47,633 nucleotides of DNA from Acidobacteriota bacterium (GTDB lineage Bacteria > Acidobacteriota > Thermoanaerobaculia > Gp7-AA8): the NCBI GenBank assembly GCA_016184115.1, contig JACPDH010000033.1, positions 1-47,633 of the forward strand, given 5' to 3'. Made by a program: the position numbers and the translations under genes. The notes beneath the pieces were generated by a model. The model was given only the letters and a program-made list of their open reading frames with translations, was not told the DNA's origin and searched no databases. Below, in pieces: positions 24,218 to 32,464 of this stretch. How positions within the stretch are numbered: position 1 is the first letter of the stretch; each line of letters opens with the position of its first letter.

Positions 24218-24543
24218 GTTGTCAGTCGTTGGTTGTTGGACAGGCAGCGAGAGACGATCGGATTGTCATCCCGACGAGCGAAGCGAGGAGGGATCTCGCA
24301 GGCTGGTACAGACATGCAACGAGCAGAGGTTCCCGGGCTGACGACGAAATCTGTACCAGCCTGAGAGGTCCCTCCTTCCGCTCCCGCTTCGCGGGATCGG
24401 TCGTCGGGACGACATCCCGGTCGAGCGGCGCGACAAACCACGAACGAGCAACAACGGGCGTCCCACAACCCACAACCAACAACTAACAACCAACAACCAG
24501 CAACTAACAACCAACAACTAACAACCAACAACTAACAACCACC
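24218..24543. repeat. heptamer inverted repeat, AACAACC type, inside the his operon (locus H3)
   Basis: A short left arm (about 24218-24239, GTTGGTTGTTGG) faces a long right arm (about 24464-24543) made of AACAACC/AACAACT/AACTAAC heptamers. A copy of palindrome family R1 (24265-24413) sits between the arms. The element occupies most of the hisB-hisH gap and ends nine bases before the hisH ATG, leaving no Shine-Dalgarno. Spurious Trp/Leu/Val-rich frames arise on the minus strand. Confidence 0.85.
24265..24413. repeat. dispersed palindrome family R1, copy 2, nested in H3
   Basis: It begins GTCATCCCGACGAGCGAAGC and ends GTCGGGACGAC. Inside, CAGGCTGGTACAGA and TCTGTACCAGCCTG form a second matching pair, and the right arm carries a small extra hairpin CCCGCTTCGCGGG. 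It lies between the two arms of heptamer locus H3. Confidence 0.85.
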
Positions 24544-24551
24544 CCCACACC

Positions 24552-25154
24552 ATGCGCACGACACTCATCGACTCTCCTTTTTCCAACCTCGACTCGATCG
24601 CGAGGGCGCTGCGCCATGTCGGGGCGGAGCTCGAGGTCTCGGCCGATCCGTCGGTACTCGCGGCGGCGCGGCGTATCGTGCTTCCCGGTGTCGGCAGCTT
24701 TGCGGCGGCCATCAAATGGCTCGAAGGAAGCGGCGTCGCTGCAGCGCTTCGCGATGCCGTCGCGTCGGGAGCCTCGCTGCTCGGCGTCTGCCTCGGGCAC
24801 CAGCTTCTCTTCGAGGAGTCGGACGAGATGGGGGAGTGGAAAGGGCTTGGATTCTGCAGCGGTCGCATCGAGAAGTTCGGCAGCGGCGTGCGCGTGCCGA
24901 AGATCGGCTGGAACCGCGTCGAGCTGACCGACGATCCGCTGTTCGACGGTATCCCGCGCGGGGCGTCGTTCTACTTCGTCCATTCGTACCGGGCGGTCGT
25001 CGTCGACCGCGCGCAGCAGATCGCGACGGCCGAGTACGGCGGCGTATTCAATGCCGCGGTCCGGAACGGTCGGGTCACGGGTGTGCAGTTCCACCCCGAG
25101 AAGTCGTCGACCGCGGGGCTGCGGCTGCTGCGGAACTACTGCGGAGGCGCGTGA
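24552..25154 (+). CDS. hisH: imidazole glycerol phosphate synthase glutaminase subunit
   Basis: Class I glutamine amidotransferase that supplies ammonia to HisF, 200 residues. The triad is Cys80 in GVCLGHQ (most HisH have GMQ), and His and Glu in FHPEKS. The oxyanion-strand region PGVGSF and the VPKIGWNRVEL and YFVHSYRAVV blocks are typical. It starts right after repeat H3 with no visible Shine-Dalgarno. The next gene, the HisA-HisF fusion, begins 13 bases after its stop. Confidence 0.93.
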   Translation: MRTTLIDSPFSNLDSIARALRHVGAELEVSADPSVLAAARRIVLPGVGSFAAAIKWLEGSGVAAALRDAVASGASLLGVCLGHQLLFEESDEMGEWKGLGFCSGRIEKFGSGVRVPKIGWNRVELTDDPLFDGIPRGASFYFVHSYRAVVVDRAQQIATAEYGGVFNAAVRNGRVTGVQFHPEKSSTAGLRLLRNYCGGA

Positions 25155-25167
25155 GGCGAATCCGATC

Positions 25168-26676
25168 ATGAGCGAGACCAGCAGAGCAGTCACCGCGCGC
25201 GCCTTCGACGTTGTCCCCTCGATCGACATCCTCGGGGGTGAGGTCGTTAGGCTGTTTCGCGGCAGCTACGATCACGTGACGCGCTACGGCTCCGCCGATG
25301 AAGTCGTCGCGTCGTGGAACGCGCCGGCCGGGACCCGCATCCACGTCGTCGATCTCGAAGGCGCGCGCGACGGGACATTCGCGCTCACGGATCTCGTGGC
25401 GCGCCTCGCACGGAGGTACCGCTTACAGGTGGGCGGAGGCATTCGCTGCTCTGACGACGTCGAGCGCGCGGTTGCGGCAGGAGCGTCGCGGGTCGTTACC
25501 GGCACGATGGCTGTGCGCGATCCGCTCGAGCTCCGTCGCGCGATCGAACGCGTCGGCGCGTCGCGCGTCGTCGTCGCGCTCGATCTCCTCGAAGGGGAGA
25601 TTCGCGTTGCCGGATGGCGGAGCACGCACCGGGCCGATCTCGACGCCGTGCTGCTCGATCTCGAAGCCGCGGGCGTCGAGGAGATTCTCGTCACCGACGT
25701 CGGCCGCGACGGCGCGATGACGGGCCCGGCGTTCGATCTCTATCGCGATCTCGGGTCGCGCACCTCGATGCGCATCCTGGCTTCCGGCGGGCTCGCGCGC
25801 CTCGACGACGTGACGATGCTCGCGCGCGGAGGCTCGGCGTGTGGTGTCATCGTCGGACGGGCGTTGCAGGATCGCGTCTTCAGCTTCCTCGAGGCGATTC
25901 AGGCCGCGGCGAGACGCCCATTGCCCGCGCGCGTCATCCCCTGTCTCGACGTGCGCGGAGGCCGGGTGGTCAAGGGCGTCCGCTTTCAGTCGATCCGCGA
26001 CGCAGGCGACGTCGTCGAATGCGCACGGCGATACGAAGCCGAGGGCGCCGACGAGATCGTTCTGCTCGACATCTCTGCGACGGCGGAGGAGCGTGAAGCG
26101 TCCCGCGAGACGGTGAGACGCGTCGCCGATCAGCTGTTCGTTCCGCTCACCGTGGGCGGTGGCGTCCGTTCGGTCGACGATTTCCGGCGCCTCCTGCGCG
26201 CGGGCGCTGACAGGGTGGCGATGAACTCCGCCGCCGTCGAGGACCCGTCGCTCGTGGAGCGCTGCGCGGGGGAGTTCGGCGTGCAGGCCGTGGTCGTCGC
26301 CTGCGACGCCAGACGGGTCTCCGGCGGATGGGAAGTGATGACGCGCGCGGGATCGGCGACGACCGGCCTCGACGCCGTCGCCTGGTCGCGCCGCGCGGCA
26401 GAGCTCGGCGCGGGGGAGATTCTCCTGACCTCGATCGATCGTGACGGAACGCAGACTGGCTTCGATTGTGCGCTCACACGCGCGGTGACCGGCGAGACCG
26501 GAATCGGTGTAATCGCCTCCGGCGGCGCTGGCCGCTTCGAGCACTTCCACGAAGCGATCGAGTCGGGCGGCGCGTCCGCGGTGCTCGCAGCGTCGCTCTT
26601 CCACGACGGCATCATGTCGATCGGTGCGCTCAAGGAGTATCTGGATAAGAGTGGGGTGGCGGTTCGGAGTTGTTAG
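25168..26676 (+). CDS. hisAF: bifunctional HisA-HisF fusion: ProFAR isomerase and imidazole glycerol phosphate synthase
   Basis: One uninterrupted frame of 502 residues encodes two full (beta-alpha)8 barrels for consecutive steps. Residues ~14-245 are HisA: catalytic Asp20 in VPSIDILGG and Asp139 in VVALDLLEG, with TDVGRDGAMTGP. A short linker (AAARRPLP, 247-254) leads to HisF (255-500): catalytic Asp261 in VIPCLDVRGG and Asp380 in VVACDARR, with LTSIDRDGTQTG and SGGAG. The ammonia-gate residues of Thermotoga HisF map to Arg255, Glu296, Arg349 (Lys in Thermotoga) and Glu417. The ATG at 25168 follows hisH. The last residues and the stop are encoded by the first units of heptamer repeat H4. All active-site residues I can check are present, so both activities are expected. 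Confidence 0.93.
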   Translation: MSETSRAVTARAFDVVPSIDILGGEVVRLFRGSYDHVTRYGSADEVVASWNAPAGTRIHVVDLEGARDGTFALTDLVARLARRYRLQVGGGIRCSDDVERAVAAGASRVVTGTMAVRDPLELRRAIERVGASRVVVALDLLEGEIRVAGWRSTHRADLDAVLLDLEAAGVEEILVTDVGRDGAMTGPAFDLYRDLGSRTSMRILASGGLARLDDVTMLARGGSACGVIVGRALQDRVFSFLEAIQAAARRPLPARVIPCLDVRGGRVVKGVRFQSIRDAGDVVECARRYEAEGADEIVLLDISATAEEREASRETVRRVADQLFVPLTVGGGVRSVDDFRRLLRAGADRVAMNSAAVEDPSLVERCAGEFGVQAVVVACDARRVSGGWEVMTRAGSATTGLDAVAWSRRAAELGAGEILLTSIDRDGTQTGFDCALTRAVTGETGIGVIASGGAGRFEHFHEAIESGGASAVLAASLFHDGIMSIGALKEYLDKSGVAVRSC

Positions 26677-26853
26677 TTGTTGGTTGTTAGTTGTTAGTTG
26701 TTAGTTGTTGAACGTTCTTTGGAACCAACCTGTATATCGACCCGGCGGGCAGTGCGCGAGACGATTCGTCATCCTGCCTCTTCCAACAACTAACAACTAA
26801 CAACCAACAACCACAACCAACAACCAACAACCAACAACCAACAACCAACAACT
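26669..26853. repeat. heptamer inverted repeat, AACAACC type (locus H4)
   Basis: The left arm (26669-26710) has GTTGTTA/GTTGTTG heptamers and includes the TAG stop of hisAF; the right arm (about 26783-26853) has the complementary AACAACC/AACAACT units. The core of about 70 bases is not repeated elsewhere in the window. The element fills the hisAF-hisIE gap. Confidence 0.88.
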
Positions 26854-26872
26854 ACCCACTCCCGAGGCAACC

Positions 26873-27463
26873 ATGCTCAACATCGAAAACCTCAGGTTCG
26901 GCGACTCGGGCCTTCTCCCCGCGATCGTGCGCGACGCGCGGAGCGGGGAGGTGCTGACGCTCGCCTACATGAGTGCGGAATCGCTGGCGAAGACGCTCGA
27001 GACGGGCGAAACCTGGTTCTGGAGCAGGAGCCGGCAGGAGCTCTGGCACAAGGGGGCGACGTCCGGCAACACGCAGCGGGTCGTCAGCATCGCGCGCGAT
27101 TGCGATGGTGACGCGATTCTCGTCGACGTCGAGCCGCAGGGGCCGGCATGCCACACCGGCGCGCGCAGCTGTTTCGGGGAAGGGCGCTTCTCGATTGCGA
27201 CGCTCGAGGAGACGCTGCGGTCGCGCAAGCGCGAGATGCCCGAAGGGTCGTACACGGCGAAGCTTTTCCGCGGCGGCCAGGGAAAGATCCTGAAGAAGAT
27301 CGGGGAGGAGAGCGCCGAGGTGATCATCGCCGCGACGTCGGAAGGGCGCGAGCGTGTCGTCGCCGAGTCAGCGGACCTCCTCTTTCACCTGGTGATGCTC
27401 CTGGTGCACGAGGGGATCGCCTTCGACGAGGTGGTCGGCGAGCTCCGCGAGAGGAGTCGCTGA
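26873..27463 (+). CDS. hisIE: bifunctional phosphoribosyl-AMP cyclohydrolase / phosphoribosyl-ATP pyrophosphatase
   Basis: Two-domain enzyme of 196 residues for steps two and three of histidine synthesis. HisI (about 1-110) has [34 protein letters not shown], and the metal-binding cysteines in [11 protein letters not shown] and [10 protein letters not shown]. HisE (about 112-196) has [30 protein letters not shown] and [13 protein letters not shown]. The domain order is the usual HisI-HisE. It is the last gene of the his operon, and its stop is 39 bases before the oxidoreductase start. Confidence 0.95.
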   Translation: MLNIENLRFGDSGLLPAIVRDARSGEVLTLAYMSAESLAKTLETGETWFWSRSRQELWHKGATSGNTQRVVSIARDCDGDAILVDVEPQGPACHTGARSCFGEGRFSIATLEETLRSRKREMPEGSYTAKLFRGGQGKILKKIGEESAEVIIAATSEGRERVVAESADLLFHLVMLLVHEGIAFDEVVGELRERSR

Positions 27464-27502
27464 ACCTGCGCTGCCTCGACCGGAGGCTCCTATACTTGGA
27501 GT

Positions 27503-28516
27503 ATGAACACGCAGATTCTGTTCCGGAGCCGTCCCGCCGGCGAGCCTCACGAGAGCAACTTCAGGCGCGTTCAGCATGGCATCCCGACACCGATTGGGGG
27601 AGAGATTCTCTGCCGCACGATCTGGCTCTCGCTCGATCCTTACATGCGCGGCCGGATGAGCGAGGGGAAGAGTTACGCCGATGCCGTCGACTTCGGCGAG
27701 GTGATGCCCGGAGCGACGGTGGGCCAGATCGTCGAGTCGCACATCGAGGGATTTGCACCAGGCGAGCTCGTCGTCGGATACGGCGGGTGGCAGTCGTACT
27801 GGATCGCGGACGGGCATGGGCTTCGGAAACTCGACCCCTCGAGCGCGCCGATCTCGACCGCGTTAGGCGTGCTCGGAATGCCAGGCTTCACCGCGTACGT
27901 GGCTGTAATCGACATGACGGGGGCGACGAGCGGGGAGACGGTCGTCGTTTCAGCCGCCGCCGGCGCGGTTGGGTCCGCCGCGGGGCAGATCGCGAAGATC
28001 CGTGGCTGCAGGGTCGTCGGGATCGCGGGCTCCGACGAGAAGTGCCGATGGGCGACCGGCGAGCTCGGCTTCGACGCCTGCATCAACTACAAGACGGCGA
28101 CCGATCTCGACGCCGCGCTGGCGAAAGCCTGCCCCGACGGGAGCGAGATCTACATCGAGAACGTCGGCGGAGTCGTCGGAGAGGCGGCGTTTCGCAATCT
28201 CAAAGTTGGAGCACGCGTTGCGCTCGTCGGGTTGATCGCGCATTACAACGAGCGCAAGCACCATCACGGACTCGACATCGCGCCGATTCTCTGGAAGAGA
28301 GCCACGATGCGCGGGATGATCATCAGCGACCACGCGAAGCGAATGCCGGAGTTCCTGCGCGACGCAGGCGCGTGGCTGCGCGAAGGGCGCCTCAAATATC
28401 GAGAAACGATCGTCGACGGTCTCGACAATGCCCCGCAGGCATTCCTCAAACTCTTCCACGGCGAGAACATCGGCAAGCTGCTCGTGCGCGTCGCAGACGA
28501 TCCGACGAGGCCTTAG
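27503..28516 (+). CDS. NADP-dependent oxidoreductase, zinc-independent MDR family
   Basis: Medium-chain reductase of 337 residues, most like the CurA/leukotriene B4 dehydrogenase and 2-alkenal reductase group. The catalytic N-terminal domain has SLDPYMRGRMSEGKSY, and the Rossmann fold has VVVSAAAGAVGSAAGQIAKIRGCRVVGIAGS. The middle block EIYIENVGG and the terminal GENIGKLLVRV are typical. No zinc ligands are seen. It follows hisIE on the same strand but is unrelated to histidine. The TAG stop touches the first unit of repeat H5. The likely role is reduction of reactive enones; the natural substrate is not known. Confidence 0.88.
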   Translation: MNTQILFRSRPAGEPHESNFRRVQHGIPTPIGGEILCRTIWLSLDPYMRGRMSEGKSYADAVDFGEVMPGATVGQIVESHIEGFAPGELVVGYGGWQSYWIADGHGLRKLDPSSAPISTALGVLGMPGFTAYVAVIDMTGATSGETVVVSAAAGAVGSAAGQIAKIRGCRVVGIAGSDEKCRWATGELGFDACINYKTATDLDAALAKACPDGSEIYIENVGGVVGEAAFRNLKVGARVALVGLIAHYNERKHHHGLDIAPILWKRATMRGMIISDHAKRMPEFLRDAGAWLREGRLKYRETIVDGLDNAPQAFLKLFHGENIGKLLVRVADDPTRP

Positions 28517-28762
28517 GAGTCCTCAGTCCTGAGTCCTGAGTCCTGAGTCCTAAGTCCTGAGTCCTCAGTCCTGAGTCCTGAGTCCTGAGTCCTGAGTCCT
28601 CAGTCCTCAGGACTGAGCACTGAGCACTGAGGACTGAGCACTGAGGACTGAGGACTGAGCACTGAGCACTCAGGACTGAGGACTGAGGACTGAGGACTGA
28701 GCACTGAGCACTCAGGACTGAGGACTGAGCACTGAGCACTCAGGACTGAGGACTCAGGACTG
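28517..28762. repeat. heptamer inverted repeat, GAGTCCT type (locus H5)
   Basis: About 13 tandem heptamers of GAGTCCT/CAGTCCT form (28517-28607) switch at a central CAGTCCTCAGGACTG to about 22 heptamers of the complementary AGGACTG/AGCACTG form (28608-28762). There is almost no unique core, so the sequence could fold into a hairpin of about 90 bp. It fills the entire space between two convergent genes, one base from the S9 peptidase stop, and may serve both as terminator. Confidence 0.93.
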
Positions 28763-28763
28763 C

Positions 28764-30854
28764 CTACTTGAGCCACTTCTCCAACCAGCCGTGGACTTCC
28801 TCGTAGAACCGCCGGCTGTCTTCGCCCTTCGTGATCCAGTGGTTCGTGTCGGGCCAGACGAGCAGACGGCTCGGAACCTTCTGACGCTGAAGTAGCGCAT
28901 ACATCTCGAGTGCGTTGTTGAGCGGGACGCGGTAATCGTTCTCGCCGACGGAGACGAGCATCGGCGTCTTGAATTTCTTAGCGTAGTTCGCCGGGCTCTG
29001 GTCGAGCCATGCCTCCGGTTTCTCCCAGAAGGGGCCACTCATCATCAGTTCGCGGTGATAGATGGCGTCGCTCGTCGCCCACTGCGCGTAAAGGCTTGCG
29101 AGTCCCGCGTGACTGATGAGGCACTTGTAACGGTCAGTCGAGGCCTCCATCCAGTTCGCGAGATGTCCGCCATAACTCGCACCCGCCGCGCATTGGCGCG
29201 AGCCGTCGATGAAGGGGAAGAGACGGATCGCCTCGTCCGCTGCCTCGTTCACATCGTTCGCGGGACCGCGGAGCGGGTCGCCATCGATGTCGAGCGTGAA
29301 CTGCTCGCCATACCCGGTCGAGCCGCGATAGTCGGTGGCGATGACGACGTAGCCCGGCTTTGCGAGCAGGTGGTAGTTCCACCGTTTGGAGATGACGTCG
29401 GTCCATTGGTTCGCGTGTCCGCCATGGATGAGGACGAGGAGAGGGTACGTCTTACTTTCGTCGAACGCGGGAGGGAGCGCGACGAAGCTGTGGATTCTGC
29501 GGCCGCTTTTCGCCGTGAACCAGAACTCGCGCAGCGGCTGCCAGTCGATCGCCGCGGCGTTCTCCGCGTTGAACGCCGTCAACGTCGTTTTCGTTCGCGT
29601 GCCGAGGTCGATTCTCACGACCTCCCCTGGACTGACTGCGCTTTCCCAGATCGCAAAGAGCGTGGGCGGCTTCAACATCTCGGGAATCGAGATGCCGCGG
29701 AATGCACCCTGAGGTGCGTCGATCGTGAGTTTCGGCTCTCCTCCCGCGACGGGAACCGACCAGATCCGAATATGCCCGCCATCTTCGGCGGTGAAGTAGA
29801 TCGTCCTGGAGTCGGGGGTGAAGGCGAACGATCCGACGGAGCGATCGAACTTCGGCGCGATCTGTCGCGGCGAAGCAATCCAGGGCCACGCAGCGCACGC
29901 GAGGCGGTCGTGCGCATAGATGACTGCGGCGCCGGCGTTTGTCGTGAAGCAGAGGCTCTTGCCGTCAGGGCTGAACGACGGGCCGGCGTGCGAGATGTCT
30001 CCCGAGCTGAGCGCTTTAGGCTCGCCGCCGGCGAGAGACACCTCGAAGAGGTGAAACGCCGGTTCGCCATAGGCAGCGATGTCGAGATTCGTCGTCGCGT
30101 TGATCACGATCGACTTGGAGTCGGGAGCCCAGTCGGGATCGAGGCTGTCGCTCGAGCCTCCACTTCCCGCGCCGCGGAAGCCCTTCGCTTCGACGAGCTT
30201 CGTGCCGGCAAGGAGGTCGCGTGGCGCCGAAGAACCGTCGGCGGGGACGACGAAGAGATGCGTCTGTTTGTCGTCGAGCCACTTGTCCCACTGGCGGATG
30301 GGAAAGCCGTCGTAGGCGCGGACCTTCGACTTCGCGTCTTTCCTCTCGTCGTTCGCCTTCTTGTTCGCGTCCTCGTCGGCGACGCCGCGCCAGACCGCGC
30401 TCTGAACGAGGATCAGCTTCCCGTCGGGGCTCCACTTCGGCGCTCGCGCGCCTAACGTCAACTTCGTGATGCGCTGGGCCTCGCCGCCGGAGAGATCGAG
30501 GACGTAGAGTTGGTTCGCCTCGTCCCCGTCGCGCTTTGCAGTGAACGCGATCCTCTTGCTGTCGGGGCTCCACGCTGCGCCACTCTCGCCTCCCTTTCCG
30601 GCCGTGAGGCGGCGCGGCTTCGCGCTGCCGTCGGCTGGAACGATCCAGATGTCGGAAACCTCGTCCTTCTCGTCATATGCCGACTCGGTCACCGAGGTGA
30701 GCACCCACCGGCCGTCGGGAGACGGAGTTGGAGAGCCGACCGATTTGAAGAGAAAAAGGGTCTCGTGGTCGATCGGCTTCTTGTCTGCAGCGTGGAGCAC
30801 CGCGGCCGTGATCAGTGTGAGCGACAGGGCGAGGGCGAGGCGAGCGATGGGCAT
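28764..30854 (-). CDS. secreted S9-family prolyl oligopeptidase-type peptidase
   Basis: Serine peptidase of 696 residues with a signal peptide (RLALALSLTLITAAVLHA, cleaved near residue 22). Residues ~30-430 form a beta-propeller of PD40/WD40-like repeats (SPDGRWVL, SPDSKRIAFT, SPDGKLILV, SPDGKSLCFT, TPDSRTIYFT). The alpha/beta-hydrolase domain has LVLIHGGHANQW, the nucleophile Ser560 in GASYGGHLANWM, the aspartate in GENDYRVP, and the histidine in DTNHWI. It resembles S9C acylaminoacyl peptidases. GGAGGAG precedes the ATG. Acts on short peptides in the periplasm or outside. A 466-aa antisense frame is a shadow. Confidence 0.92.
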   Translation of the reverse strand: MPIARLALALSLTLITAAVLHAADKKPIDHETLFLFKSVGSPTPSPDGRWVLTSVTESAYDEKDEVSDIWIVPADGSAKPRRLTAGKGGESGAAWSPDSKRIAFTAKRDGDEANQLYVLDLSGGEAQRITKLTLGARAPKWSPDGKLILVQSAVWRGVADEDANKKANDERKDAKSKVRAYDGFPIRQWDKWLDDKQTHLFVVPADGSSAPRDLLAGTKLVEAKGFRGAGSGGSSDSLDPDWAPDSKSIVINATTNLDIAAYGEPAFHLFEVSLAGGEPKALSSGDISHAGPSFSPDGKSLCFTTNAGAAVIYAHDRLACAAWPWIASPRQIAPKFDRSVGSFAFTPDSRTIYFTAEDGGHIRIWSVPVAGGEPKLTIDAPQGAFRGISIPEMLKPPTLFAIWESAVSPGEVVRIDLGTRTKTTLTAFNAENAAAIDWQPLREFWFTAKSGRRIHSFVALPPAFDESKTYPLLVLIHGGHANQWTDVISKRWNYHLLAKPGYVVIATDYRGSTGYGEQFTLDIDGDPLRGPANDVNEAADEAIRLFPFIDGSRQCAAGASYGGHLANWMEASTDRYKCLISHAGLASLYAQWATSDAIYHRELMMSGPFWEKPEAWLDQSPANYAKKFKTPMLVSVGENDYRVPLNNALEMYALLQRQKVPSRLLVWPDTNHWITKGEDSRRFYEEVHGWLEKWLK

Positions 30855-30997
30855 GGAGCTCCTCCGGAGTGAGGGTTGGCGCCCGCATGCGAAGGGCCGC
30901 GCGGGACGCGGAGAATTCTACAGTGTGAATGCTCAGAGGCCGAGCAGATAGCCTGCGTAGAGGATCATGTTGCCCTCGGTTCGGACGTCGGCTTCGT

Positions 30998-32071
30998 TTA
31001 ACCCTTCGGTGCCGCCCGCCGCCGCTCAGTGCGGCCGCGCAGTTGCCCACAGGCCGCGGCAATCTCGTTCCCTTTCGAGCGACGAACGGTAACAGGAACG
31101 CCATGGCGCATGAGGGCTGAGGCGAAACGGTCGATCGCGGCGTCCGTCGGGCGCTTCATCCAGGAGGGGAGCGCCGGGTCGGGATTGAACGGGATCGCGT
31201 TGACCTTGAACCGGCCGCCGCGGAGGAGCTTCGCGAGCGTGGCCGCGTCGGCGACCGAATCGTTCCAGCCGGCGAGAAGGACGTACTCCGCGGTGATGTC
31301 GCGCCCCGTCTCGAGCGGGAAGCGGCGAAGGCTCGCGATCAGCTCCTCGAGCGGGTATTTCTTCGTGATCGGCATGATCTCTTCGCGCCGCTCGCGGTCG
31401 GGGGCGTTGATCGAGACGGCGAGGTTAGGTCGCCGCTCGAGCTTCGCAAGCTCCTCGATCCCCGGGATGATTCCGGCGGTCGATACCGTGACGCGCTTCA
31501 GTGAGATCGACTGCTCCATGATCTCGAGTGACGTTGCCACGTGCTCGAAGTTGAGCATCGGCTCGCCCATCCCCATGAACACCACGTTGAGCGCCTCGTT
31601 CGCGACACCCTGCTCGTGCCGGACGCGGTGGATCTGGCCGACGATCTCGGCCGGCGTCAGGTTCCTCCCTGCGCCGAAGAAGCCGGTGACGCAGAACGTG
31701 CAGCCGACGGCGCAACCCGCCTGCGAGGAGAGGCAAAGCGTCGTCCGCGATCCCATCGGCATGTAGACCGCCTCGATGAGTGCGCCATCCTCGAGCGTAA
31801 AGAGGTACTTGACGCTGCCGTCGTGGGCAGGCTCGGTGCGCTCGCGGGCGACCGGAAAGGCGAGTGAAAAGCGTGCCGCGAGATCGGCGCGTGCCTCCCG
31901 GGAGAGGTTCGACATCGACTCGAACGAATCGACGCCGCGCGCGTAGATCCATTCCTGGACCTGGCGAATCCGGAACGATGGAGCGACGAATGGAGCGAGC
32001 GCCGAGGCGACGTCGCCGGGCGCCAGGTCGTAGAGGTTAACCCTCCGAGTCGTCGTGTGCGGTCGTTCCAT
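30998..32071 (-). CDS. rlmN: dual-specificity 23S rRNA/tRNA adenine-C2 methyltransferase
   Basis: Radical-SAM enzyme that makes m2A2503 in 23S rRNA and m2A37 in some tRNAs, 357 residues. The iron-sulfur cluster cysteines are Cys120, Cys124 and Cys127 in CAVGCTFC. VVFMGMGEPMLNFEHV, STAGIIPGI and LAVSINAPDRERREEIMPI are diagnostic. The methyl-carrying cysteine near the C-terminus is in AACGQL. The start overlaps the 3' end of the upstream small gene by 35 bases in another frame. The final residues are Arg-rich (RGRTERRRAAPKG). Gap 30855-30997 shows no feature. Confidence 0.94.
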   Translation of the reverse strand: MERPHTTTRRVNLYDLAPGDVASALAPFVAPSFRIRQVQEWIYARGVDSFESMSNLSREARADLAARFSLAFPVARERTEPAHDGSVKYLFTLEDGALIEAVYMPMGSRTTLCLSSQAGCAVGCTFCVTGFFGAGRNLTPAEIVGQIHRVRHEQGVANEALNVVFMGMGEPMLNFEHVATSLEIMEQSISLKRVTVSTAGIIPGIEELAKLERRPNLAVSINAPDRERREEIMPITKKYPLEELIASLRRFPLETGRDITAEYVLLAGWNDSVADAATLAKLLRGGRFKVNAIPFNPDPALPSWMKRPTDAAIDRFASALMRHGVPVTVRRSKGNEIAAACGQLRGRTERRRAAPKG

Positions 32072-32387
32072 TGAGGCGCTTCGGCGCTTTCACCTTCCTC
32101 GTCGGGTCGATCCCGACCGAGCGGAGAAAGCGAAGATCGTTCAGATTGATCCGAAACTGGGCGCCACCCGAAAGATTCCCCTGAGACTTGGCGACGGTCT
32201 GGCCATGCGTGACCGTCTCGGCTTCGCCGTCGCGACCGACCCCGATCGTGGCGTCGAGGAACACGTAGAGGTCGAACCCCTCGTCGCGCATTTTCTGGAT
32301 CTGTGCATTCACTGCCTCGGAGCTCGAGATCGACTCATTGATCGCGTCCCCCAGCTCCTTGATCAGCTGCTTCAGTCGGTCGTCCAC
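32037..32387 (-). CDS. conserved hypothetical protein upstream of rlmN
   Basis: A 116-residue cytoplasmic protein without membrane segment. The N-terminal half is helical (DDRLKQLIKELGDAINESISSSEAVNAQIQKMRDEG), then a strand-rich part FDLYVFLDATIGVG, and a C-terminal region LNDLRFLRSVGIDPTRKVK ending in an acidic tail. The GTG start at 32387 is chosen because GAGGAG lies just upstream and the longer frame crosses the next gene's region without family-like sequence. It overlaps rlmN by 35 bases and is probably co-transcribed. I do not recognise a named family; the helix-plus-LDATIG pattern seems familiar from acidobacterial hypotheticals. Confidence 0.65.
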   Translation of the reverse strand: MDDRLKQLIKELGDAINESISSSEAVNAQIQKMRDEGFDLYVFLDATIGVGRDGEAETVTHGQTVAKSQGNLSGGAQFRINLNDLRFLRSVGIDPTRKVKAPKRLNGTTAHDDSEG

Positions 32388-32464
32388 GAGCTCTCCTCTC
32401 CCAATCGTTATCGCATCCGCCCGTGGATCGCGCAAGATATCGCCTGAGGCTAGACCGGAGTACA

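Noticed and set aside
24085-24531. 148-aa Trp/Leu/Val-rich frame on the minus strand resembling a membrane protein
   Set aside because: Product of AACAACC heptamers and an R1 palindrome.
24464-24543. Possible CRISPR-like array
   Set aside because: Units are 7 bp in direct contact without spacers; no cas genes.
28446-28739. 97-aa Ser/Leu/Gln repeat protein on the minus strand
   Set aside because: It is the translation of 7-bp repeats in locus H5. Heptamers stay open in all frames by chance; no start signal.
29055-30455. 466-aa open frame on the plus strand
   Set aside because: Shadow of the S9 peptidase in a high-GC genome; no motifs.
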